From: an uncultured Nitrososphaera sp. | GTDB taxonomy: Archaea; Thermoproteota; Nitrososphaeria; Nitrososphaerales; Nitrososphaeraceae | DNA length: 6,051 nt | Direction: 5' to 3' | NCBI GenBank assembly: GCA_946480575.1 | Contig: CAMLKF010000081.1 | Coordinates: 1 to 6,051 of the forward strand | Part shown: piece after piece, positions 1-5,256 of the stretch | How the letters are laid out: each line of letters starts with the position of its first letter | How positions within the stretch are numbered: the stretch's first letter is position 1 | Translations under genes and position numbers: made by a program | Notes under the pieces: generated by a model | Databases searched by the model: none | What the model saw: the letters and a program-made list of their open reading frames with translations, nothing else | Told to the model about the DNA's origin: nothing

Positions 1-263
1 TCGGTCAACGGCCTTACGGTCCTGTTGACAAGCGGCATCGAGGGCAGCAGAAACAGCGTCTGCTGGAGCTCCTCGTTCGACGCCATGTCAAGCACCATTA
101 TGCCTCCCGGCGAGTCTGCAAACGCGTACGCGAACCTGAGCTTGCCTTGCTCTTTCAGGCCGCTGTAAATGTTGAACGTCTGCTGCAGCATCTTCATCTG
201 GGCGACTGCAAGGTCGGGCTCTACGAACTCTAGCTTTACGGTGTCTGTAACAAGGAATAACAT
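1..263 (-). CDS. Muconolactone-isomerase-like small protein, C-terminus cut off by the window edge
   Basis: Reading from the ATG at 263 down to position 1 gives 87 uninterrupted codons and the frame is still open at the edge. The protein begins MLFLVTDTVKLEF and contains VLDMASNEELQQTLFLLPSM followed by V-R-P-L near residues 83-86. This is the pattern of the muconolactone delta-isomerase / YCII-like family of small dimeric alpha-beta barrel proteins, usually about 90-100 residues, so only a few residues should be missing. The family includes true muconolactone isomerases but also many proteins of unknown substrate; nothing here indicates aromatic catabolism, so no reaction is assigned. A minus-strand TATA-like stretch within 289-295 lies about 27-30 nt before the ATG, consistent with a leaderless transcript. 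It points away from the decayed hemerythrin gene, across a short intergenic gap. Confidence 0.7.
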   Translation of the reverse strand, partial: MLFLVTDTVKLEFVEPDLAVAQMKMLQQTFNIYSGLKEQGKLRFAYAFADSPGGIMVLDMASNEELQQTLFLLPSMPLVNRTVRPLT

Positions 264-288
264 GGAAAGGGGATAATGGCCGCAACCG

Positions 289-299
289 AATAAGCTTAT
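289..299 (-). promoter_or_regulatory. Possible TATA element for the muconolactone-isomerase-like gene
   Basis: The 10-bp perfect palindrome ATAAGCTTAT sits at 290-299. Read on the minus strand, its AT-rich half (CTTATT) is about 28 nt before the ATG at 263, the expected spacing for an archaeal leaderless promoter. The match to a TATA consensus is weak, so this is only a candidate. Confidence 0.3.
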
Positions 300-353
300 C
301 GCGAAGATCATAGGAATAAATTATCTCGTACTTTTTTTCTTGGCAGCACATAT

Positions 354-921
354 ATATCAACAACCGAGTCGCTGCGCAAGGACTACTAGCTTATCGAAAA
401 GATGGTCACTGCGCTTGGCGCCACTGCAGAGCTGTTAATGAGCGGCAGAGACACGTCCCGGCACCAATCTTGGATCAGGTGATCGATTTTACCAAGAATT
501 TTGTCGACGTTTGCCACCACGGCAAGGAGGAAGAGTCGCTCTTTCCTGCCCCTGGGAAGGGCGGGATGCCGAGGGAAGAAAGTGGGTCCGATAGCAAGGG
601 TGCTCCTTGAGCATCAGGTGACAAAGGAGATGGCTGTGGCCGCCAAAATGGAGCAACCTGAAAAAAATATCTCCAGTCAGGCAACACTGACGCGCTGGTG
701 GCGGCTGACATCAAAAGCTACATCGACACGTGGCTCTGCACCTGGCCAAGGAGAACTATCGGCTGTTTGTGATGGCGGACATGGTGCTGCAAGGCAGGGG
801 CGAAGAGATCATCAACAGTGATCTGGCTCGGTCAAAGGGATTGGAGCTGAAAGAGCTTGGCAGGACAAGAGCCGATTATGAAAAGCTAGTAGGCAACGTA
901 GAATCGGACCTGCCGTCATAA
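354..921 (+). pseudogene. Decayed hemerythrin HHE cation-binding domain gene
   Basis: A hemerythrin-like di-iron protein can be rebuilt only by changing frame several times. Piece 1 (354 to about 454) reads STTESLRKDY, stop TAG (387-389), then LIEKMVTALGATAELL. Piece 2 (455-583) contains VCHHGKEEESLFP. Piece 3 (585 to about 664) reads GPIARVLLEHQVTKEMAVAA. Piece 4 (about 662-727) reads YLQSGNTDALVAADIKSYID. Piece 5 (727-921) reads HVALHLAKENYRLFVMADMV onward and ends at TAA 919-921. The recognised iron-ligand motifs are the HHxxEE-type stretch, LLEHQ and HxxxHLxKE; the first ligand His of the usual R-K-D-H motif is Tyr here. The expected start is ATA at 354-356 where ATG would fit. Family members are about 180-190 residues, matching the 568-bp span. 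Hemerythrins bind oxygen or iron, or act in oxygen sensing; this copy cannot make a full protein. Confidence 0.85.
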
Positions 922-951
922 TCATAAGGCTTCTATGCCGGTGGCTTTAGC

Positions 952-1371
952 ATGCATCGCAGCGTGGCTGCAAGGGAAGCCCAGATAGCCAAGATGCTTC
1001 AGGAGCTGCACGCGTCGTACCTGAAGGGCAACGAGTATGACGACGACGATCCGATATTTTATCGCATAAACTACCGGCTGGCTGACGCTTTCGGGCTCAC
1101 AAGAGAAGGTGCCGAAAAATACCATTCGGCATATCACCGGGACAACCCGCGCCGGGTCTCTCAGGGCTACTGCGATAGGCGCGAGAGTGTAGTGACAATA
1201 ATCCCTGTCATTTACGGTCTGCAGGAAAGCGATCTTGCCTACCTCAGGGCAATGGAGGCCGAAGGCAGGCTCATAATAGGCGACATTAGCAGTCTGAGAC
1301 AGGGCTTCAGGGCGGCGATGTTTGGGTGCAGGGAGTGCAAGACACTCTTGCCAAAGTATGGGACGCTGTAA
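952..1371 (+). CDS. Hypothetical protein, family not recognised (139 residues)
   Basis: An open frame runs from ATG 952 to TAA 1369-1371. The N-terminal third is helical in character (AAREAQIAKMLQELHASYL), followed by an acidic patch Y-D-D-D-D-P at residues 29-33, an Arg/Tyr-rich middle, and a hydrophobic strand-like stretch VVTIIPVIYGLQ at 80-91. The end carries C-R-E-C at 126-129, but there is no second Cys pair, so no zinc ribbon can be claimed. No signal peptide or membrane segment is visible. The antisense ORF over the same bases looks like a shadow. After about residue 120 the next reading frame gives a plausible helix (VQGVQDTLAKVWDAVKKRKG), so the present C-terminus may come from a frameshift. 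It lies 30 nt after the decayed hemerythrin gene and 45 nt before the PDZ gene. Whether it is an intact gene is uncertain. Confidence 0.45.
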   Translation: MHRSVAAREAQIAKMLQELHASYLKGNEYDDDDPIFYRINYRLADAFGLTREGAEKYHSAYHRDNPRRVSQGYCDRRESVVTIIPVIYGLQESDLAYLRAMEAEGRLIIGDISSLRQGFRAAMFGCRECKTLLPKYGTL

Positions 1372-1416
1372 AAAAAAGAAAAGGTTATTGCCCTATCTTG
1401 AAAATTAAGATGCATA

Positions 1417-1854
1417 GTGCACAGCCTCCCAACAACAATCGCCTCATTTGGGCTCCTCATAGCCATAGTGGGAGGTTCATTCTGGTACATCTCGATGAAC
1501 CCTGTCGAAGTGCCACGAGAGCCGGGAATTGGTATTGAAGCCGACAACATTACCCCAGAGATAGCTCAAGCCCTTGGCCTAGGAGAGCAACGAGGCGTTC
1601 TGATAATCGCCGTTGTGCCTGGAGACCCGGCGGACAGGGCGGGGTTAAGGGGCACAGAAGTCACCAGCAATGGGCAGGTGGCTGCGATTGGAGACATCAT
1701 AATCGCCGCAGACGGCCAAGAGATTAGAGATGACACTGACCTCCGCGCCTTTCTAAGCAGCAAGAATGCAGGCGATAACGTCAGATTGACGATCATACGA
1801 GGGGGCACCACTGTCATGGACGTCAACTTGACACTTGGAGAAAGCTCTGCCTAG
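1417..1854 (+). CDS. Membrane-anchored PDZ-domain protein (HtrA-type PDZ without protease domain)
   Basis: The frame starts at GTG 1417, the only usable start after the in-frame stop at 1399-1401, and ends at TAG 1852-1854 (145 residues). Residues 8-26 form one hydrophobic segment (IASFGLLIAIVGG then S-F-W-Y-I), a likely membrane anchor or uncleaved signal. From about residue 37 to 142 there is a PDZ domain of the HtrA/DegP type: ITPEIAQALGL, the carboxylate-binding-loop region RGVLI at 59-63, VVPGDPADRAGLRG at 67-79, GDIIIAADGQEI at 92-103, and GDNVRLTIIRGG at 119-130. HtrA proteases carry a trypsin-like domain before this PDZ; none is encoded here or directly upstream. The likely location is the cell surface with the PDZ domain either outside or inside, binding protein C-termini or internal peptides; the partner is unknown. 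It could be a free-standing adaptor or the leftover of a larger protease gene. Confidence 0.75.
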   Translation: MHSLPTTIASFGLLIAIVGGSFWYISMNPVEVPREPGIGIEADNITPEIAQALGLGEQRGVLIIAVVPGDPADRAGLRGTEVTSNGQVAAIGDIIIAADGQEIRDDTDLRAFLSSKNAGDNVRLTIIRGGTTVMDVNLTLGESSA

Positions 1855-1896
1855 ACAATTTATTGCAAATGTTATAACTCGAAGGTAAAAATTTTT

Positions 1897-2042
1897 GGAG
1901 GCAAATATTATTCGCTGGTGGGGGCTCACCTCCAGAATATGCTTGGCGACTTCCATCCTGTCCATCTTGGGGGTTTCCTGTGGTCAAGCGCGATCTTGTA
2001 CTGGGCCACAATAGCCTGGTCGTCCTCGGCTATGAGTATCTT
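1897..2042 (-). pseudogene. Remnant of a CheY-like response-regulator receiver gene with its middle deleted
   Basis: On the minus strand, 2042 downward reads KILIAEDDQAIVAQYKIALD, the first strand of a receiver domain with its acidic pair and first helix. After an H-R the frame changes, and 1979-1897 reads PKMDRMEVAKHILEV followed by SPHQRIIFAS, which corresponds to the segment just after the phospho-acceptor Asp, through the Ser/Thr switch position. In typical receivers about 30-35 residues separate these pieces, including the phospho-acceptor Asp; here they are directly joined out of frame. After FAS the similarity stops at an AAAAATTTTT tract (1887-1896), so the final strands and the conserved Lys are also gone. 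No start codon lies between an in-frame stop just upstream and the KILIAEDD stretch. The fragment cannot encode a working receiver. It lies between the PDZ gene and the aminotransferase in a stretch with no other gene. Confidence 0.75.
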
Positions 2043-2129
2043 AGCGCCTTTTTAATCAAATAAGCCTCTACTCAGTGTTTTTTATGTAACAGTGTTCTAT
2101 GCCTGTTGCCACGCTGTCATAACTCAAAC

Positions 2130-2135
2130 TTTATA
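2130..2135 (+). promoter_or_regulatory. TATA box of the aminotransferase gene
   Basis: TTTATA stands in the context CAAACTTTATACC. Its centre is about 20 nt before ATG 2152 and about 28 nt before the in-frame GTG 2161. With the usual archaeal spacing of 26-27 nt, transcription would begin close to 2159-2160, which bears on the start-codon choice. A second AT-rich tract (TTTTTTATGTAAC, 2078-2090) further upstream could instead serve a transcript with a leader. Confidence 0.5.
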
Positions 2136-2151
2136 CCCTCATACGGCAACT

Positions 2152-3411
2152 ATGACGCATGTGAAAAGAAAGATCATTACCGAGCCCCCCGGGCCAGCAG
2201 CAAGAAGAATAATCGATATCATAAAAAGAAACTGCTATTACTCTACGTTCACCTACCCGCTCGTGATAGCAGACGGCCGCGGCTGTCTCATACAGGACGT
2301 AGACGGCAACTTGTTCCTTGACTTTACCTCAAACATTGGCTCGTGTCCTCTCGGCTACTCTCATCCTGAAATAATGGATGTTCTGGCAGGGCATTCAAAG
2401 AACGGCGCACACAAGATCGCCGGCCAGGACTTTTACTGCAAAGAGCACGCCGAGCTGTCGCAAAAAGTGATGTCGATAGTCCCCGAAGGCTTCAAAGCAT
2501 TTTTCATAAACAGCGGGGCGGAGGCGGTAGAAAACGCGATCAAGATAGCCTATCGCAAGACATCCAAAGAGACGCCTTCGACGCTGCCAGGCATTTCGTG
2601 CATAAACGCCTTCCACGGCAGGACGCTCGGCGCGCTTTCTTTTACCTTCAGCAAGCCGGAGCAAAAAACCAGATTTCCTCAGCTGCCAGTGCTGCGAATA
2701 AAGTTCTGCACTTCTGACGGCGACACTGAAGTGGACGCCGCAGAAAAAATGCTGCGGGAAAATAATAAGGTAGCGTTCATTCTGAGCGAGATAGTGCAGG
2801 GAGAGGGCGGCTACAACATTGCAAGCCGCAACTTCATCCAAACACTACGGAAATGCGCAGACAGGCATGGTGTACCGCTCATTCTGGACGAAGTGCAGTC
2901 CGGCATGGGGCGCACGGGCAAATGGTGGGCATTTGAGCACTATGGCGTCAGGCCAGACATTATGAGCGCTGCCAAGGCGCTACAGGTCGGCATGGCCGCG
3001 TACGACGACAGGCTTGACCCCGGCGAGCGGGGCGCGCTTTCAAGCACATGGGGCGGCGGGAGCAGGATAGACATGGCAGTCGGCGCCAAGATAATCGAAG
3101 TCATCAAGAAGGACAAATTGCTACGCAATGCCGCAATAATGGGAGAGAAGCTCAAGAAGGGAATAATAAGTGAATTGTCCGGCAAGAAGAACAGCAGAAT
3201 AATTGATGTGCGGGGACTCGGCCTCATGATAGGAATAGAATTTGGCACCAAAGCTGACAGGGATGCCAAGCTGAACAGGGCGTTCAAGAAAGGGCTCCTG
3301 CTTCTTCCAGCCGGCCAGAAGGCAATGAGGGTGATCCCTCCTCTAATAATAACAGAGAAAGAAGCGGACGAAGGACTACAGATAATGAGTGAAGCGTTCC
3401 TGTCAGGCTAG
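2152..3411 (+). CDS. Class III PLP-dependent aminotransferase, lysine epsilon-aminotransferase / GABA-aminotransferase type
   Basis: From ATG 2152 this gives 419 residues, normal for class III (omega) aminotransferases, which move an amino group from a terminal amine to a 2-oxo acid such as 2-oxoglutarate. Visible family marks: NSGAEAVENAIKIAYR (from residue 120, PLP phosphate loop), AFHGRTLG (His155), SEIVQGEGG (Glu213), LILDEVQSGMGRTG (Asp246 for the PLP ring nitrogen, Gln249), AAKALQVG (Lys275, Schiff-base lysine) and LSSTWGGG (Thr299). The Lys-x-x-Gln-Val pattern and STWGG-x-x-x-D-M, instead of the common STFGGNP, match L-lysine 6-aminotransferase more than GabT or ArgD. The substrate is therefore probably lysine or a similar omega-amino compound, but ornithine or 4-aminobutyrate cannot be excluded. 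The frame is open upstream to GTG 2092, but those residues do not look like family sequence. GTG 2161 is an alternative start. It is transcribed alone. Confidence 0.85.
   Translation: MTHVKRKIITEPPGPAARRIIDIIKRNCYYSTFTYPLVIADGRGCLIQDVDGNLFLDFTSNIGSCPLGYSHPEIMDVLAGHSKNGAHKIAGQDFYCKEHAELSQKVMSIVPEGFKAFFINSGAEAVENAIKIAYRKTSKETPSTLPGISCINAFHGRTLGALSFTFSKPEQKTRFPQLPVLRIKFCTSDGDTEVDAAEKMLRENNKVAFILSEIVQGEGGYNIASRNFIQTLRKCADRHGVPLILDEVQSGMGRTGKWWAFEHYGVRPDIMSAAKALQVGMAAYDDRLDPGERGALSSTWGGGSRIDMAVGAKIIEVIKKDKLLRNAAIMGEKLKKGIISELSGKKNSRIIDVRGLGLMIGIEFGTKADRDAKLNRAFKKGLLLLPAGQKAMRVIPPLIITEKEADEGLQIMSEAFLSG
3408..3411. other. Overlapping convergent stop codons in a CTAG palindrome
   Basis: The TAG of the aminotransferase (3409-3411, plus) and the TAG ending the DUF1326 frame (3410-3408, minus) share the same four-base palindrome CTAG. 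The two reading frames therefore meet tail to tail with no spacer and no T-rich terminator between them. Confidence 0.8.
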
Positions 3412-3894
3412 GGACCCTTGTACTCGACGACTGAATAGAATGCGTTCTTGCCAGCGTCATTAAAGTTCAGGTTCGGGGTTGTAATGCGCATCATTTTTGA
3501 CTTTGCCGCATCGCCCAGCTTCCAGATAAAGCCGGTTGACAGCTGGATCTTGATATCCTGCTCTTCGCCTGTCACCGGGTTTTTGAGGCTCTCAAGCTGG
3601 ACATCCATGACGCGGGGAATGGAAAAGCTGCTTTTCCTACAATGTATCTTTACATTGATGTCGACGAACTGAGGATCAAGCACGTACCTATAAGTGCCTG
3701 CAAATACCGCAAATGGCCTTCTCCTTTTGCCTTGCCTGACATAATGGTTACAAGCGCATCTCTCTACTCCTTGCTTGCTCTCTTGGTGATGAAAAGTTGC
3801 ACGGGCAGCCATAATCACAATTACAAGTTTCAACATAGTCCGCTTTCATATGCCAGTTTGGAATCTGGGTAGCTGATGTGGAGGAAGAAGTCAC
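3408..3894 (-). pseudogene. Decayed DUF1326-family gene (internal deletion, stop and frameshifts)
   Basis: Three frames on the minus strand together give the two ends of a DUF1326 protein, a family of about 200-210 residues of unknown function. Frame A starts at GTG 3894 and contains TQIPNWHMKADYVE followed by TCNCDYGCPCNF, the four-Cys family hallmark, then runs to TAA at 3750-3748. Frame B (about 3784-3717) reads R-A-S-K-E, stop TAG (3766-3764, where the family has Gln), then RDALVTIMSGKAKGEG. Frame C (3716-3408) reads PFAVFAGTYRYVLDPQFVDI, later SLKNPVTGEEQDIKIQLSTG, and ends NAFYSVVEYKGP. Roughly 50 residues between the Cys motif and the R-A-S-K-E piece are missing. The longest single open frame (142 codons, from 3836) has a nonsense N-terminus and should not be annotated as an intact protein. 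It sits between the convergent aminotransferase and the co-directional acyl-CoA dehydrogenase. Confidence 0.85.
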
Positions 3895-3898
3895 ATAT

Positions 3899-3943
3899 CA
3901 AGAAAAAGAAGAGGATTGCTTTAAGAAAGATTTTTGAAAGATT
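3899..3943 (-). terminator. Possible T-rich termination tract after the acyl-CoA dehydrogenase
   Basis: Just past the dehydrogenase stop, the minus strand is pyrimidine-rich (CTTTC, CTTTCTT, TCTTCTTTTTCTT with T5 at 3907-3903). Archaeal termination often uses such T-rich stretches without a hairpin. The same AT-rich segment would have held the promoter of the decayed DUF1326 gene. Confidence 0.3.
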
Positions 3944-5203
3944 TTAGTAAGCCCTGTAGCTGTCGCCAAGCACCTGCGACGCTATTTTCAGCTCAAGCAC
4001 TTCGTTTGCCCCCTCGTAAATGACAGTCGCACGTGAATCAAGGAAGTGTCTTGCCACTCTAGCTGTCTTGAGGTAGCCAAACGACCCGAATATCTGGACA
4101 GATCTATTTGCTGCTTCAAATGATGCGTTGCTTGCATGAAATTTTGCAATCGCTGCCAGGTTGTCGGCTTTATTCCTGAGCGTGGAATACTCTTTGTTAT
4201 TCCTATCAAGCCTAGTCTGCCATTCGCGCTCTTCTTGTTTTAACCCTTCAACGTATTCGTGAAGTTTTTGCCTTGCCATTGCGGCCCTGTAGACAAGCCA
4301 GCGCGAGCTTTCAATCCCAACTGCTATTCTTGCAATGTGCTCTTGTATCAGCTGCTTTTTTGCAAGCGGCGAGCCATGCTGTTCTCTTGACTTTGCATGC
4401 GCCATGCATTCGCTCAGGCAATCCTTCATTACGCCTACTGCACCGGCGGCAACGCTCAGCCTGCCGTCAATGAGCGCGCCGTACGCGATGTTCAGGCCCT
4501 GACCTAGTTTGCCAAGCAGGTTCTTTCTTGGGACGATGCAGTTGTCAAAGTAAATCTCAGCGTTCTTGACTGTGAGCAGGCCCATCTTGTTCTTCATTTC
4601 TTCTGTCCTGAGGCCTGGCGAATCGCGATCAACGATAAAGGCGGAAATCCTGCCGCTGTCAGCGTCTTTTGCGTATGTGGTCATGACGCCTGCAAAGGTT
4701 CCGTTTCCGATCCAGTGCTTCTTGCCTTTGAGGACAAAGTGGTCGCCCTTCTTTTCAAATTTCATGGCCATCGACGCGGGGTCACTGCCGGCAGCAGGCT
4801 CTGTCAGGGCAAAAGCCATGACGCTTTTTCCGCTCGCAGTATCTGGCAGGTATTCCTTCTTTTGCTCCTCGCTTGCCCACCCCTGCAGCAGGAGCTGGCC
4901 TATCGAGGTATGTGCTGAAAAGAAAGTCCTGAGAGAGCTGCCTTCTTCGCCAATCCTTTCAATTGCAAGAGCATAGGTGAGCATGTCGTAGCCAAGGCCG
5001 CCATACTTTTTTGAAATGGGGCAGCCGAGCATCCCTATCTTGCCAAAAACTGGCACAATCCTGTCGTTGAACTTTTCTTCAAGATAGCACTTTTCTTCGT
5101 ACTGCCGTATCGACCTGCATGCGGCATCTACCCTGTCCAAAAAACTGCGCTGCTCTTTGGATACTTCAAAGTTCATCTGCGAAAGGTTGGAATAAGGCGG
5201 CAT
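3944..5203 (-). CDS. Acyl-CoA dehydrogenase, glutaryl-CoA-dehydrogenase-like
   Basis: Starting at ATG 5203 (419 residues), this has the complete FAD-dependent acyl-CoA dehydrogenase fold. FALTEPAAGSDPASM (signature 1) and the C-terminal QIFGSFGYLKTARVARHFLD are clear, and VIYEGANEVLELKIA holds the catalytic base Glu397. Three features point to the glutaryl-CoA dehydrogenase branch: GSDPASM, GSPLAKKQLIQ, and SSLRTFFSAHTS, where Arg92 aligns with the Arg (human Arg94) that holds the glutaryl carboxylate. That enzyme oxidises and decarboxylates glutaryl-CoA to crotonyl-CoA. A charged insertion lies at about residues 313-342. GTG 5221 and ATG 5176 are alternative starts; 5203 is preferred because a TATA box is centred 26-27 nt upstream, as for a leaderless message. 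It is divergent from the MaoC-like gene across a shared promoter. Acyl-CoA dehydrogenase is certain; the glutaryl substrate is an inference. Confidence 0.9.
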   Translation of the reverse strand: MPPYSNLSQMNFEVSKEQRSFLDRVDAACRSIRQYEEKCYLEEKFNDRIVPVFGKIGMLGCPISKKYGGLGYDMLTYALAIERIGEEGSSLRTFFSAHTSIGQLLLQGWASEEQKKEYLPDTASGKSVMAFALTEPAAGSDPASMAMKFEKKGDHFVLKGKKHWIGNGTFAGVMTTYAKDADSGRISAFIVDRDSPGLRTEEMKNKMGLLTVKNAEIYFDNCIVPRKNLLGKLGQGLNIAYGALIDGRLSVAAGAVGVMKDCLSECMAHAKSREQHGSPLAKKQLIQEHIARIAVGIESSRWLVYRAAMARQKLHEYVEGLKQEEREWQTRLDRNNKEYSTLRNKADNLAAIAKFHASNASFEAANRSVQIFGSFGYLKTARVARHFLDSRATVIYEGANEVLELKIASQVLGDSYRAY

Positions 5204-5225
5204 ATGGGTAATTTGCTGCACGTAG

Positions 5226-5233
5226 ATATAAAA
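5226..5233. promoter_or_regulatory. Shared, possibly bidirectional TATA box between acyl-CoA dehydrogenase and MaoC-like genes
   Basis: ATATAAAA on the plus strand reads TTTTATAT on the minus strand. Its centre (5229.5) is 26.5 nt from ATG 5203 on the minus strand and 27.5 nt from ATG 5257 on the plus strand, so both genes would have leaderless starts at standard archaeal spacing from the same element. No strong BRE is visible on either side (ACGTAG to the left; GCTGGC on the minus strand to the right). No second TATA box is seen in the gap. Confidence 0.6.
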
Positions 5234-5256
5234 GCCAGCCTATCTGCATGAGCTGC

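Noticed and set aside
88..363. 91-codon minus-strand ORF rich in Arg and His
   Set aside because: It is an out-of-frame shadow of the muconolactone-isomerase-like gene; its low-complexity Arg-rich sequence is typical of a wrong frame and the true frame gives a clear family match.
501..821. 106-codon plus-strand ORF as an independent gene
   Set aside because: Only its middle part (GPIARVLLEHQ...) is meaningful and belongs to the decayed hemerythrin; both ends are out-of-frame readings.
922..1137. 71-codon minus-strand ORF with hydrophobic segment
   Set aside because: It lies wholly antisense to the 952-1371 frame, has no promoter or family signal, and is most simply a shadow.
1915..1932. Inverted repeat GGTG...CACC as a terminator hairpin for the PDZ gene
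   Set aside because: The stem is only 4 bp, it is more than 60 nt from the stop codon, and the bases are explained by the receiver remnant (coding for S-P-H-Q).
1753..1965. 70-codon minus-strand ORF starting MDRMEVAKHILEV
   Set aside because: Its first 23 or so residues are the receiver-domain remnant; the rest is intergenic and antisense PDZ-gene sequence, so it is not an intact protein.
354..3894. All frameshifts explained as sequencing error
   Set aside because: Two of the three broken genes have deletions of tens of codons and internal stops from substitutions, and the long genes beside them have no indels. A few single-base indels at homopolymers (584-586, 661-667) could still be errors.
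4566..4976. 136-codon plus-strand ORF with many hydrophobic residues
   Set aside because: It is antisense to the intact acyl-CoA dehydrogenase, which has complete family motifs over the same bases.
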